Of a DNA stretch of 64,000 nt, positions 17,232 through 26,506 are shown in pieces (position 1 is the stretch's first letter; each line of letters opens with the position of its first letter). Under the pieces are notes generated by a model. The model worked only from the letters and a program-made list of their open reading frames with translations. It did no database searches and had not been told where the DNA came from. The position numbers and the translations under genes were made by a program. This stretch comes from Candidatus Binatia bacterium. Its GTDB lineage: Bacteria; Vulcanimicrobiota; Vulcanimicrobiia; Vulcanimicrobiales; Vulcanimicrobiaceae. Where the stretch lies: the NCBI GenBank assembly GCA_035544215.1, contig DATKHY010000001.1:186001-250000 (forward strand). The letters are read 5' to 3'.

Positions 17232-17909
17232 CAGTGGCGGTGCCGCAGCGGCCGCGGAGTTATGGAGAGGAGCTCACGTATCGTTCGGCCCTTCCGGTAC
17301 GGTGCAGATGTCGACGACGGACGAATTTCATGTCAAGAAGGATCCAACGCCGGAAAATCTTCGCACTATCGCTCGCGACGCAACGTTCCCGGTCCAAGTA
17401 TCCGAGCTTCCAGGCGCCGGCGACGGTCGAACCACCTGCTGCGGATCTGGCCCGCCAAAGTTTTTCAACCTGGTGAGCCCCGGCTCAGTTCGAGGTCATG
17501 CACCATCCGCTACCCGAGGGCGCGGTCACCCGGGGATAGGAGAAGGCCTTTCAAAACGAGGCCCCTCGGCACGAGCACGGGTTGGCTTATCTCGAATCTA
17601 TGGTTAGCTCTCGGGACCCTCCCCGTCCCGCTCGCAAATCAGGCAGATTCGGTGACCGTCGCGCTCTTCATGCAGGTCTTTTCGATGTTCACATTCGCTG
17701 CAGTTTAAGATATCAGTTGCGTCGATCGAGTCGAGTGTTGCGTCGCCTAGTTCCTTTTGCAGAATCAATGACTTTAATCAGGCTCTCCCAATAGCATCAT
17801 AGGCTGCTAGCGGTACCTGCCTACGGGAATGCTCTACCGAATCCTTAAGCACGTCACCACGATTCTGCACCCATCAAGAGTCCGCTTGAGTTGCAGTTCG
17901 ACGACCGTA
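17232..17909. other. Degenerate region after the sigma remnant
   Basis: Overlapping short frames on the plus strand carry fragments of protein-like sequence to about 17500. Beyond that I see nothing. No promoter, repeat or RNA supported. Confidence 0.4.
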
Positions 17910-18638
17910 CTATTTCGATAAAGCCACGCGTTCGGACAGCTCCAACTTATGACTGTCCCATTGGCTCCCTTGGTTCACGCTAGGTATGACGTTGGGATTC
18001 TTGAAGGCAAACGCTCCGTTTGGATTGGGCAGTACCCAGACGATGAGATCCCAAAGTGACGGGAATAAGAAAACGCGCTTAATCTGGCTGCCGCTAGCCG
18101 CCTTTCCCATTTTCACCACCGTGGTGGCACTTGGATTATCCGGATCGCCGCCGCCAGCCGCGAAGTCCTTTGCCATGATGTAGCCATAGCTCTCACCGTC
18201 TGCACCTGAGAAAATATAATGAACGTGCGCTGGGAAAGAAACCCACCGACCCGGCTCGATTCCCCAAATCTGTGGTCGCGCCGGAGAATTCGCCTTTAGG
18301 ACGGAATAGTCGGCGCCAAGTAGATGCCCGTTAACATCGTACCAAAGTTGACTTGGATGCTGCGGATCGGAACTTTGCCACTGCAGATTTGCGTAACTAA
18401 TTGCGCCGGTCTTATCCTCGTTGGTGTAGCGGAAGTAACCCGCCTTGATTGCATCAGCACTGGTAGGGAACCGAAAGGCCAGATCTTTCTGAATATCGTC
18501 GACGAAAGCTTGCTCGGCTTCGTGAGGATGTGGGTCTAGCGTTGGCGTTGGCGTTGGCGCCGGCGACTGAGCTGCCGCGACGAGCATGGTTGACGAAAAG
18601 CAAATTGTAAGGGTCAGTATCCTAGTAATAATCCACAT
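17910..18638 (-). CDS. Secreted hypothetical protein
   Basis: The 242-aa product has a signal peptide (about residues 4-22, ILTLTICFSSTMLVAAAQ) followed by a short SPAPTPTPTLDPHPHEAEQA linker. The mature domain contains TSADAIKAGYFRYTNEDKTG, SQLWYDVNGHLLGADYSVL, WGIEPGRWVSFPAHVHYIF and YIMAKDFAAGGGDPDNP. Histidines in the HPHEAEQ and FPAHVHYIF parts could bind metal, but I do not recognise the family. The gene is isolated, with an AT-rich stretch (TATTATACTTG on the minus strand) just upstream as likely promoter. Confidence 0.75.
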   Translation of the reverse strand: MWIITRILTLTICFSSTMLVAAAQSPAPTPTPTLDPHPHEAEQAFVDDIQKDLAFRFPTSADAIKAGYFRYTNEDKTGAISYANLQWQSSDPQHPSQLWYDVNGHLLGADYSVLKANSPARPQIWGIEPGRWVSFPAHVHYIFSGADGESYGYIMAKDFAAGGGDPDNPSATTVVKMGKAASGSQIKRVFLFPSLWDLIVWVLPNPNGAFAFKNPNVIPSVNQGSQWDSHKLELSERVALSK

Positions 18639-18881
18639 AGCGCATCAAGTATAATACCGTAGAGCGGCTGCCCTTTAACGCCAACCACGATAAGGCAATC
18701 ATGATTCACGATAAGGAGGATTTACCTGAGCCTTTGGCTCGAAGTCGCTGATTCTGACTCGCTCCCCGCGTATACGTAGGACGCTTTCCTCTGAAAATCG
18801 AGGCGTTTGGCACGCTAGCCGCCTCCATCTTGGAATCGGCTACAGATCATCGATAAACCGTACGAAGGTCGTGGAAAACTA

Positions 18882-19307
18882 ATGCGCGATCTCGAGACGA
18901 TACAGCGACGCCTGGACGCATCGCCGTTTGGGCCTTGGTGGGGATTGCTCGTCGAATCCGTTTCTAACGGTGGTTCGTCCGTGCGTCTGCCACATCGTCG
19001 AGAGCTCGAGCGATCAGGGGGCGCCCTTCACGGCGGATGCGTCGTTGTTGTTGCAGACGTTGCCGTTTGGGTCGCGATCATGACCGCAGTAGAGGGGAGC
19101 GAGGGTGCGCTCACAGTGCACTTGACGACCGATTATGTCGCAGCTGCCCGAGGAGACATAATAGGGACGGCGCGTTTGATTAAGGTCGGTCGCCGGTTGG
19201 CGGTAGGGGTCGCGGAGGTTCGCACAGATGACGGAACGATCGTCAGCACGCATCAAGTAACCTACGCTCTGCCGCCGGGCGTGGGTATCACTGAGGGTTC
19301 GAGCTAG
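18882..19307 (+). CDS. Hotdog-fold thioesterase (PaaI/4HBT type)
   Basis: The 141-aa protein shows the hotdog thioesterase core: LPHRRELERSGGALHGGCVV (the LHGG active-site loop), ADVAVWVAIMTA on the central helix, TVHLTTDYVAAARGD on the strand, then VGRRLAVGVAEVRTDDGTIV. Such enzymes hydrolyse acyl- or aryl-CoA esters in the cytosol. It starts at ATG 18882. Nothing nearby is clearly co-transcribed. An unused-looking AAGGAGG at about 18714 lies upstream in an otherwise empty stretch. Confidence 0.85.
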   Translation: MRDLETIQRRLDASPFGPWWGLLVESVSNGGSSVRLPHRRELERSGGALHGGCVVVVADVAVWVAIMTAVEGSEGALTVHLTTDYVAAARGDIIGTARLIKVGRRLAVGVAEVRTDDGTIVSTHQVTYALPPGVGITEGSS

Positions 19308-19529
19308 CCGTCCTTACCCGTGTCACCCGCCCACGTTCTTGTAGTGACCGTGGCAAAGAGCTTCCTGGAGACTTTCATGGCGTGCTTACGCCGCGGGATC
19401 ACGGCTGTTTCGCGCTGCGCGGCTATTCGTGTTTAACGATAACTTCATCGTGTTTTTCGAATTAGCTGATGGAGCACCTGGAGCACCCCAACGCGCTGCA
19501 GAACTCTGCACGCGAATCGAATCATGATA

Positions 19530-19735
19530 CGAAGATACCACCCGCAACAACTCCAGGACCATCGCATTTGTTCGCGAGATGCGTGAAACGGAATCGGGTA
19601 GGATTTCGGTCAGCTGCGAACTCACTGCGATACACATGGATCGACGCGTACGCAAAGCGCTGCCTTTTCCGAATCGAATAATGGAGACGGTCCAGTCCAT
19701 GCTGGAGCCGCTAAAAACGGACTTAATTAAAGTGT
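19530..19735 (+). pseudogene. C-terminal remnant of a second thioesterase
   Basis: In one frame the sequence reads FVREMRETESGRISVSCELT, AIHMDRRVRKALPFP and QSMLEPLK. This aligns with FIHEMRDTESFEVAATCEIT, AVHMNRRIGKAVPFP and RSMLEPPT of the thioesterase at 40095-40481. The N-terminal half, including the DHMGHMN active-site region, is absent. It lies just before the cassette at 19794-19846, mirroring the thioesterase of the 40-kb copy. Confidence 0.65.
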
Positions 19736-19793
19736 ACGAAGCGTGCTCGGCGGTCCTGTGGGAGAGGATGCTTCGTCGCCTTCATAAACGCCT

Positions 19794-19846
19794 TTGTCGG
19801 CAGAATGCTTGCATATGCACTAGGCTCATACTATCGCTCCGTCAAG
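19794..19846. promoter_or_regulatory. MarR/PhzF promoter-operator cassette, copy 1
   Basis: TTGTCG, then GCTTGCATATGCACTAG, then CTATCGCTCCGTCAAG. This aligns with 27605-27660 and 29956-30005 (opposite orientation) and with 40972-41025. On the minus strand TTGACG, 17 bases, TAGTGC resembles a sigma-70 promoter reading away from PhzF. The near-palindrome TTGCATATGCAC is the likely MarR-type operator. It lies about 95 bases before the PhzF gene. Confidence 0.6.
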
Positions 19847-19905
19847 GGCCTCAGCGCTTGGGACCCACTCCCCTTCTGCCCCCTCGGAGGATCGGCTGAA
19901 TCCGC

Positions 19906-20804
19906 GTGGAGCTCTCCTATCACATCGTCGACGTCTTCACGCCATACCGTTCCAGGGAAACCTCTTAGCGGTCTTCCCCTATACGCCCTCAACAGTCGAT
20001 TCGACCACAATGCAACGGATCGCTCGAGAGCTGAACCTATCGGAAACAACGTTCATACTTCCCGAGGAGTCGAGCGAACGCGGCACGCGCGTCCGGATTT
20101 TTTCGCCGACATCCGAAATGGAGTTTGCAGGGCACCCGACGACCGGAACGGCGTTCGTTATGCGGCGCCTGGCGATCGTGGCGGCGGATTCACAGTGCTT
20201 TGTTTTGAACGAAAACGTCGGACGGGTTCCCGTTCGAATCGATGAAGGGGGCAATCCGATAACTTGGCTAACGACTCCGCCGATTGAAAAGCTCGCGGAA
20301 TATCCGCGTGAGAGCTGCGCGTCTATGTTGGGGCTGGGCGAAAACCAGCTCATCGCCGATGTTCCGTGCGAGCTACTCTCGGCCGGCAATCCCAACAGCT
20401 ATATAGCGGTCCATAATCCGGCGATCGTAGATGAAGCTTGGCTCGATTCGACGGCGCTCTCGCAAGTGGTAAGCGATCGCACTTCCCCGACCTGCGTCTT
20501 TGTCTTTGCCCCTACGAAATCAGGTGCGTACTCGCGCATGTTTTCGCCACAGCTCGGGATAGCCGAAGACCCCGCAACCGGCAGCGCCACGGGGCCTCTC
20601 ACACTCTTCATGATGAAACACAGACTTATTTCCTCGGACGATGGTACTCGTTTTACCAGTGAACAGGGCGTGAAAATGGGGCGACGAAGTCTAATCCACG
20701 TGCAGGTGCATGGCAAAATGGGTGCCGATGGCATTGAAGTCGGTGGCCAGGTTGCGGAGGTTGCGACGGCAACGATGCGTTTACACACTCCCTCCCTCGC
20801 GTGA
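19906..20804 (+). CDS. PhzF family isomerase with an N-terminal frameshift
   Basis: PhzF proteins isomerise or epimerise small metabolites (for example DHHA in phenazine synthesis). GTG 19906 starts VELSYHIVDVFT, then one base appears missing, and the next frame continues IPFQGNLLAVFPYTPSTVDS into MQRIARELNLSETTFILPEE, which holds the catalytic Glu (SETTF). The C-terminal half has EFAGHPTTGTA, SRMFSPQLGIAEDPATGSAT and SEQGVKMGRR, all family hallmarks. An internal ATG at 20010 would give a 264-aa protein that keeps the Glu but lacks the first strands. A paralogue at 26646-27550 is shifted at nearly the same place. Upstream is the MarR-type operator cassette. Confidence 0.75.
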
Positions 20805-20934
20805 ACCGGCCGACGCGTACGTTCGACCCCTCGAAGGCAATCGTCTGGATTTAAACCGGTTGCGGCCGTGGACCTGAGCCGCGACCGCGGCCGCACTTTC
20901 GCTGAACGCTCGAAAAGGATTCGCAAAAACCACC

Positions 20935-21261
20935 ATGGACAACACTATCCTTCGGATATGGCACGTCTGGGCTTCCAAAGAAAAGGCCGATGCATTTCAT
21001 GACCTGTTTGAGGAAGTGATCGGCACGAAGATTCGAGCCCAGCACATCGACGGCTTTCAGGATATTCAACTGGTACGCCGTGACGTTGACGGGGACGTCG
21101 AGTTTCTGATCATCATGCGATTTGATTCCATCGATGCCATCAAGGCGTTTGCCGGCGACAATTACGAGAATGCGATCGTCCCGGAGAAGGCGCGAGCGGT
21201 CCTCGGTCACTGGGATGCCAGCGCGCTTATTTTTCGGCGCGTTGCAATCATTGCGCAGTAA
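20935..21261 (+). CDS. Antibiotic biosynthesis monooxygenase-like (ABM) domain protein
   Basis: The 108-aa protein is a single dimeric alpha-beta barrel domain: ILRIWHVWASKEKADAFHDL, the helix before QHIDGFQDIQLVRRDVDGDV, then EFLIIMRFDSIDAIKAFAGD and the C-terminal ALIFRRVAII strand. Such proteins include quinone monooxygenases and stress proteins; the substrate cannot be told. It lies 130 bases after the PhzF gene on the same strand, with an AT-rich spacer, so co-transcription is possible. Confidence 0.8.
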   Translation: MDNTILRIWHVWASKEKADAFHDLFEEVIGTKIRAQHIDGFQDIQLVRRDVDGDVEFLIIMRFDSIDAIKAFAGDNYENAIVPEKARAVLGHWDASALIFRRVAIIAQ

Positions 21262-21460
21262 AAAAGTCGGCCGCACGCCCATCGGTCTTAGCCATCTACG
21301 CGGGCAATGCATCGCTTGCTCGCTTTTAACGCTGCGAGCGCGCAATCGAATGCTACGAATCGAGAGAATATGGTACGCGCAAGGACCTGTCACGCCGAGC
21401 CTATCGGGCGACTGCGCTCGCTAAGGAGGCGAAGCGCGATCCCGAAGTGGAAATCGCAGT

Positions 21461-21928
21461 ATGCGAAAAGCAATCGCGCGACACCATAAGGATGTCAAGC
21501 CTACTGCGGAGTTCGTTGGATACGTCGGGTCGCTGCACCGCGCCATTCACAGCATAGGTTTATTCCTTGAAAGCGCGCTGGAAGGTAGGCTCTCTCAGCC
21601 CGAGGCCATGGTCCTCCTACACCTCTGGGGCAATCCCGACTCGACGATTAATGACGTGCATCGCGCATTTCTTCATCGCCGTTCTACGCTGACGAGCGTC
21701 CTCGATCGCCTGGAATCGAAGCAGATCTTGGAGCGGACCATTAGTAAAGACGATCGCCGCAATTTCGTACTCAAGCTTACGAAGTCTGGGCGAGAGCTCG
21801 CCGCGCGAGTAGCAGAATCCCTCGTCACGCTCGAAAACAGCGTGAACGCACGAAAGGCGGAATGCGCGTCGGCCTGGCGTCTTCTCGAGAAGACCGCCCT
21901 GGAGGCGGCCGAACTCGTGGGCGAATGA
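21461..21928 (+). CDS. MarR family transcriptional regulator
   Basis: The 155-aa protein shows the MarR winged helix. RLSQPEAMVLLHLWGNPDST leads into INDVHRAFLHRRSTLTSVLD (recognition helix) and RLESKQILERTISKDDRRNF, where the wing motif SKDDRR is a near-perfect MarR signature, then VLKLTKSGRELAARV. The flanking helices form the dimer interface. It probably regulates the divergent or neighbouring small-molecule genes; no operator is evident immediately upstream. Start at ATG 21461. Confidence 0.88.
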   Translation: MRKAIARHHKDVKPTAEFVGYVGSLHRAIHSIGLFLESALEGRLSQPEAMVLLHLWGNPDSTINDVHRAFLHRRSTLTSVLDRLESKQILERTISKDDRRNFVLKLTKSGRELAARVAESLVTLENSVNARKAECASAWRLLEKTALEAAELVGE

Positions 21929-21989
21929 CCTCTTAACACTTGGCCGCAGCTTGACATAATACGTTATCGTACTATACAATTTCGATATA

Positions 21990-22511
21990 ATGATGCCATT
22001 ACTCCCGCTTCTTGCTCTGCTTGCGCCCTCGCCAATCGCACCAATGGCCGAGTCGCCCGGTGGCCGCCTCCACGTGGAGCGGTCGTTCACGATCACGCTG
22101 AATGCGGGCACCGAAGTCGCCACTCGAGCCTTCGGTGCCGTTGCCGAGGAGCGTTGGGCCCCTGGATTCAGCCCGCTCTTTGCATATCCTAATCCGCCCA
22201 AAGACGTCGAGGGTGCGGTTTTTACGCTCCAAGTCCCGCGCACCCAAATATGGCTTCTACAAACCTGGGACATGGTCGACCATGTCGTGCGCTACGTTGC
22301 GGTCGATCCCGGCATCAAAATCTCGGTCATTGTTATTCGGGTCACGCCCTTTGGAACCAACCAGAGTCGCGCGACCGTTACGTACGACCGTACGTCGCTT
22401 AGTACGGCCGGCGATGCCGAGGTTGCGGAGTTTGCCAAGACCTTTGTAAACCAAGCGTCCGAGTGGGAAAACGCGATAAATGCGTACCTCGCCAAGACCG
22501 GTGCGCCGTAG
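21990..22511 (+). CDS. Secreted SRPBCC-type protein of unknown function
   Basis: The 173-aa product starts MMPLLPLLALLAPSPIAPMA, a short signal-like segment, so it may be exported. The body reads LHVERSFTITLNAGTEVATR, EERWAPGFSPLFAYP, AVFTLQVPRTQIWLLQTWDM, VRYVAVDPGIKISVIVIRVT, then TYDRTSLSTAGDAEVAEFAK. This is the strand/helix order of SRPBCC (START-like) ligand-binding proteins, especially those with an EE.WapGf..ly motif. Preceded by TATACAAT and other AT-rich sequence (21955-21985). Its stop overlaps the GTG start of the next gene (TAGTG), indicating coupling. Confidence 0.75.
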   Translation: MMPLLPLLALLAPSPIAPMAESPGGRLHVERSFTITLNAGTEVATRAFGAVAEERWAPGFSPLFAYPNPPKDVEGAVFTLQVPRTQIWLLQTWDMVDHVVRYVAVDPGIKISVIVIRVTPFGTNQSRATVTYDRTSLSTAGDAEVAEFAKTFVNQASEWENAINAYLAKTGAP

Positions 22512-22927
22512 TGGATGTAAAGGAGCTCGTTTCGCGGCTCGAATCCTTGTCGCTCTCCAACTCAGAATTCCACCATCGCCAGCACCTTGAACTCGCTTTC
22601 TGGTACTTGCAGAGTAAGGGCACCGAGGCCGGAAGCCAAGCCATTATTCGCGCGATCGAAACATTCGCGAAGCACCTCGGACATGCGGAGAAGTTTCACC
22701 AAACCATCACTCTTTGTTGGATTCGCTTAGTTGCTGCCGCCATCGCAGCGGCAGATTGCTACGAAACGCCGAACGCACTGATTTCCAAGCACCCGGAATT
22801 GCTCGATAAGCACCTGCCGCTACGCTTCTATTCTAGGGACGTACTTTTTAGTGACCAGGCGCGTACCCAATGGGTTGATCCCGACATCGAGCCGCTGCCG
22901 ACTGTCGTGGTGCCTGCACCCACGTAG
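22511..22927 (+). CDS. Conserved hypothetical protein (138 aa)
   Basis: It starts at GTG 22511, sharing a base with the stop of the gene before. The sequence LSNSEFHHRQHLELAFWYLQ, AIETFAKHLGHAEKFHQTIT and HPELLDKHLPLRFYSRDVLF resembles a conserved family of unknown function in soil bacteria, whose hallmark is an F.H..Hl..A block followed by a YH.TIT segment. The conserved histidines could bind a ligand or metal. Cytosolic. Co-expression with the SRPBCC-type gene is likely from the overlap. Confidence 0.7.
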   Translation: MDVKELVSRLESLSLSNSEFHHRQHLELAFWYLQSKGTEAGSQAIIRAIETFAKHLGHAEKFHQTITLCWIRLVAAAIAAADCYETPNALISKHPELLDKHLPLRFYSRDVLFSDQARTQWVDPDIEPLPTVVVPAPT

Positions 22928-22938
22928 TGAGGAATCAC

Positions 22939-23865
22939 CTAAGGATGGATGTCGATTTGGCAGTCCGGTTTCGTGCCAAGGGTCGACGGCTTTTCGGTCG
23001 ACACCACGACAGTTCTCTCCCGGTGCTGCGCTAGGAAAGCGCGCAGCATCCGCTCCAGCCGTTGCGTGGCCGGTGTAGCGTCCACTCCTTTCCGCCTCGC
23101 AACACCGATCTTCATTATGGCATCCCATCCAACGGGTCGGCGAAGCACCGTCTTGGGCGGTGGCGGCGTTACCCCGCTCGCCGGCACGATCGCGATGCCT
23201 AAGCCTGCCTGCACCGCAGCTTTGCGCCCTTCTAGCGAATTAATCGTGATGAAAGGGAGCGGCGAGCAAGAAGGGTGCAAAAAGGCCTTGCCAAGTACAC
23301 GACGCGTGGCTTGAGAATCCTCCACGATAAGGGGCTCTCCAGCAAGGTCGGCCAACCCAATCTCCCGATAACTTGCCAACCGATGCTCAGCCGGCAGGAG
23401 ATAGCACAATGACTCAATCAGCAATGACTCGAAGGCGATGTCCTCAGTTTTATACGTCTCCGAAGCAATAAGAAAGTCTAGAGTCCCTGAGCGTAACGAA
23501 CGATACAACGCCTGCTCGGCGCTGACTTCTACTGAGACCATAACCGACTCCGAATCCCGAACAAACTCCCGCAAAATACGGGCTAGGTGCACGTTAACGA
23601 ATGGTTCGACGCAGCCAAGCCGCACGTTGCCGCTAACGCCCGAAGCGAACTGCGCCAATGACGTCCGCACGTCGCTCGCGTGACGAAGCAGACCCACTGC
23701 CGAGTCTCTGAGAAGCCGCCCTGCCTCCGTGGCGATGAGTCGTTTACCGTTTCGTTGAAACAGTTCGATGCCAACCTGATTTTCAAGCTGCTGAATATGC
23801 TGCGTGACCGTCGACTGCGCGTATCCCAATTCGTTGGCGGCCGCGTTCATACTTCCGTTCTCCAT
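22939..23865 (-). CDS. LysR family transcriptional regulator
   Basis: The N-terminal winged HTH reads MNAAANELGYAQSTVTQHIQ then QLENQVGIELFQRNGKRLIA, followed by the LysR effector-binding domain (VRLGCVEPFVNVHLARILRE, LDFLIASETY, AVQAGLGIAIVPASGV). The ATG used here lies inside the first HTH helix. The frame stays open upstream, and the typical LysR opening LDLRLLQTFCSV precedes it (23866-23899), so the true start is probably about 12 codons or more earlier. No ATG/GTG/TTG is available there, which suggests a rare start codon or a mutated start. It lies directly downstream of PhzF on the same strand. Confidence 0.85.
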   Translation of the reverse strand: MENGSMNAAANELGYAQSTVTQHIQQLENQVGIELFQRNGKRLIATEAGRLLRDSAVGLLRHASDVRTSLAQFASGVSGNVRLGCVEPFVNVHLARILREFVRDSESVMVSVEVSAEQALYRSLRSGTLDFLIASETYKTEDIAFESLLIESLCYLLPAEHRLASYREIGLADLAGEPLIVEDSQATRRVLGKAFLHPSCSPLPFITINSLEGRKAAVQAGLGIAIVPASGVTPPPPKTVLRRPVGWDAIMKIGVARRKGVDATPATQRLERMLRAFLAQHRERTVVVSTEKPSTLGTKPDCQIDIHP

Positions 23866-23954
23866 GACGGAACAAAACGTCTGCAGCAGCCGCAGATCGA
23901 GAACAGAGGCAGAGAGCCGCTGGCCGTTGTCTCGAACCGAGGTTAAAGGCGCAA

Positions 23955-24830
23955 TCAGATAGCGATCTCTTCCTCGGTTACAACCCGAGCCGAACCCTGG
24001 ACTGCGGTGCGAATGGTAGTACCGTCACGGTTTTCGACGATGACCTGAATCGAACTCGGTGCCCCCATCGCGTAACCCTGAGCGACTTGAACGTAATACT
24101 GGCCGGGAGCGCAGTCTGTATCATACTTGGCGAAGTATCCCCCCAACGCTCCAGCCGCAACTCCCGTTGCGGCATCCTCTAGGAATCCAGCCCGCAGTGG
24201 AAACTGCCGAGCCTCGACGTCTGCATGGAGCTTATTTGTTTGCCGCGTAAAGGGATATATTCCGGTCACACCCGTTGATTCACAAAGACACCACAATGCG
24301 TCATAATCCGGCTTCAAGGAGTTTAGGATGCGCCAATCTTTAAGCGGAACGATGAGTTTCGGTCGAGACACTGAAACTGATTGAACGGGGCCCCGATCGG
24401 TTACAACGTCGCTAGGCTCGATGTTCAGCACGCGAGCGACGTCAGTTGGATCGGCGAGTTTGCCGAACGTGGGCGGAAGCTGCTCCAACGTTACGAGTGG
24501 GTCGTGTTCTCCGTCGATAACCGTCACGTCGAAATCCCCAGTTATGGTTTCCACGAGAATCCGCCCTACCGAGGACCTACCTCCCACGGCAACGCTGACG
24601 CCAGCGATGGTAGCGTGACCAGACACACCCATTTCGTGGTCAGGAACGAAATATCGCATGCGGATACTACCGCCGCGCTGCGCCGGCAAAATGAACACCG
24701 TGTCAAGTCCGAAACGGCGGGCCAATCCAAGCATCGCCGTATCAGACAACGCGGCAGCATCGGTCACGACGGGGCAGGGGTTTCCCCCTCCGGGGTTTGC
24801 TGCGAAGACTTGAGTGTGGACGACTCTCAC
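23955..24830 (-). CDS. PhzF family isomerase, intact but with Asp in place of catalytic Glu
   Basis: The 291-aa protein has full-length PhzF architecture: MRVVHTQVFAANPGGGNPCP (the GGNP loop), DHEMGVSGHATIAGVSVAVG, then FLEDAATGVAAGALGGYFAK (the DpATG..agal phosphate/ligand loop). The catalytic position, normally Glu in L(S/N)ET(A/T)F, is Asp43 in GLDTVF. That may reduce or change activity. It lies between the NIPSNAP gene (95 bases upstream) and LysR (downstream) on one strand, so the three may be an operon regulated by the LysR protein. Confidence 0.85.
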   Translation of the reverse strand: MRVVHTQVFAANPGGGNPCPVVTDAAALSDTAMLGLARRFGLDTVFILPAQRGGSIRMRYFVPDHEMGVSGHATIAGVSVAVGGRSSVGRILVETITGDFDVTVIDGEHDPLVTLEQLPPTFGKLADPTDVARVLNIEPSDVVTDRGPVQSVSVSRPKLIVPLKDWRILNSLKPDYDALWCLCESTGVTGIYPFTRQTNKLHADVEARQFPLRAGFLEDAATGVAAGALGGYFAKYDTDCAPGQYYVQVAQGYAMGAPSSIQVIVENRDGTTIRTAVQGSARVVTEEEIAI

Positions 24831-24925
24831 GATTTTTCGCTGTGCGTATGCCTAAGCATCCGGATCGGCCGCAAAGCCGTCGCACTTGCGAAGTGAACTC
24901 TTCATACACGGGCGGCACACGACGG

Positions 24926-25291
24926 TCATCTCTCCGCGCTCACAGGGCCGCTCAACATCCCCGAAGGCAGCAGTACAATGGTCTGACTTATGCCTTCGAT
25001 CATGTCGCCGGTGACCACTCTTAGGCTTTCCCATTCATCGCACTCATGGAACGCCTTCAGCATTTGTTCGCGATGGCTGAGCGATGGGAACGTTCTCAGC
25101 CAAACAATCGTATCGCTCTTTTCAAGGTCGCAAAATGGCCCGACGAATGCTATTCCAACCGAACGGAAAAGCGGTGCTACCTTAGTGTGAAAACATTGTA
25201 GAAACTCTTCGCGACGGCCCACTTTGAGCTGATATGTGCGGATCTCTGTTATTACTTCACTATACTGCGCCGCCGCGGGCTTATCGCTCAT
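24926..25291 (-). CDS. NIPSNAP family protein
   Basis: The 121-aa dimeric alpha-beta barrel protein has the NIPSNAP signature ITEIRTYQLKVGRREEFLQC followed by FHTKVAPLFRSVGIAFVGPF, DTIVWLRTFPSLSHREQMLK and AFHECDEWESL. The biochemical role is unknown; members often accompany small-molecule catabolic enzymes. AGGAGG lies just upstream of the ATG at 25289-25291. It heads a likely NIPSNAP-PhzF-LysR run. Confidence 0.85.
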   Translation of the reverse strand: MSDKPAAAQYSEVITEIRTYQLKVGRREEFLQCFHTKVAPLFRSVGIAFVGPFCDLEKSDTIVWLRTFPSLSHREQMLKAFHECDEWESLRVVTGDMIEGISQTIVLLPSGMLSGPVSAER

Positions 25292-25384
25292 AGACTATCC
25301 TCCTTTGCTAGTGGCTCTAATAAATCGCTGCCGTCAGCATGCATTCGCAATTCCACGTGTCTCTTACGGCGCTGCCTCGAGAGG

Positions 25385-26506
25385 TTAGCGCGGCAACGCA
25401 GCATCGATCACCTGATCCAGCGTAGCTAACCGATTCAACGCGTCCGCGAAGCGGCCGCCGGCCGCGCCGAATCCGATACGGAAGTGCTCAGGCTCGCCGA
25501 AACAATCGCCTGGTACGAGCAGCACGCCGTGCTCGGCCGCCGCACGGCAAAACGCTCGCGTGCCCTCGCCCGATCGCAGCCACGGATAAGCCGTCAATCC
25601 GCCGCGCGGCGGGATCCAGCCGAACGTATCGCGGCGCTCCGCCATAAACGCGTCGAGCGCAGCAAGATTACGGGTCGCCGTCTCCTGCGTCTTCCCCCAG
25701 ACTTTCTCGCGCGCGCGCACCGCAACTTCGGCCAATATTTCGCCGGCCGAGGAGTTCGAGACCGAAAAATAGGATCGCGCGTTCTTATAGGCTTCGCGGC
25801 GGCGTGCGTCGCGTTCCACGATCCACCCCGCTCGGGTTCCGGCTAGCGGAAACGCTTTCGAGAAATCGCTGACGACCGTCGCGTTCTGTAATCGCACCGC
25901 CGATTGCGTAGCGGCCCCGTGATAGATCGGATGGTAGACCTCGTCGCTGACGAGCGTGATGCCGCGTGCGGACGTAAAATCGTGCAAGACATTCATCTCG
26001 GCATCGCTCAACGTAGTGCCGGTCGGGTTGTGCGGGTTATTGACGAGAACGAGCGTGGTGTTGCTATCGGTCAGCGCTTTGATCTCGGCAATGTCGATTT
26101 GGAATCCGTTCTGGCGCCGAATCTTGTAAAAGCGCGTCTCGACTCCGAGCGATTCGGGTAAGGTCGAGAACGTCGGGAAACCGGATTGCGGAAGAACGAC
26201 GTTCGCTCCGGGTGCCGCTGCGAGCCAGAAGAGAATGAGCAGAGCTTCAGAAGCGCCTGCAACGATCTGGACGCATTCTTCATCGACAGCGTGCATCTCG
26301 GCGATCGCCGCGCGCAACCCGAGGGAACCGGAAGCGCGCCCGTAGGTCAGTTCGTGATTCAAATAGCGTTCGCGCTGGGCTTCGTCGGCTAGGTCCAGAA
26401 TTTCGTTCGCGGTCCACACGGGTCCCGTGCTGCCGCCGAGATCGAAGTCGATGTCGTGAGCGTAGGTGTCCATCCAGATATCGAGCGCGAATGGTTTGAG
26501 CTCCAT
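25385..26506 (-). CDS. Pyridoxal-phosphate aminotransferase, class I/II
   Basis: The 373-aa cytosolic fold-type I protein contains a LTYGRASGSLGLRAAIAEMH substrate-binding region, LVLVNNPHNPTGTTLSD (Asn of the PLP pocket), ITLVSDEVYHPIYHG (Asp/Tyr contacting PLP) and FSKAFPLAGTRAGW, where Lys217 forms the Schiff base. A C-terminal Arg that binds the carboxylate lies in HFRIGFGAAGGRF. It is most similar in style to capreomycidine-synthase/aspartate-aminotransferase-like proteins; the substrate is not predictable. A single gene between NIPSNAP and PhzF2, both on the same strand but separated by over 90 bases. Confidence 0.9.
   Translation of the reverse strand: MELKPFALDIWMDTYAHDIDFDLGGSTGPVWTANEILDLADEAQRERYLNHELTYGRASGSLGLRAAIAEMHAVDEECVQIVAGASEALLILFWLAAAPGANVVLPQSGFPTFSTLPESLGVETRFYKIRRQNGFQIDIAEIKALTDSNTTLVLVNNPHNPTGTTLSDAEMNVLHDFTSARGITLVSDEVYHPIYHGAATQSAVRLQNATVVSDFSKAFPLAGTRAGWIVERDARRREAYKNARSYFSVSNSSAGEILAEVAVRAREKVWGKTQETATRNLAALDAFMAERRDTFGWIPPRGGLTAYPWLRSGEGTRAFCRAAAEHGVLLVPGDCFGEPEHFRIGFGAAGGRFADALNRLATLDQVIDAALPR

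Noticed and set aside
19935-19960. Programmed -1 frameshift at GGGAAAC in the first PhzF gene.
   Set aside because: The heptamer is present, but its codon phase is that of the downstream frame, not of the upstream frame, so a classical X-XXY-YYZ slip cannot explain the shift.
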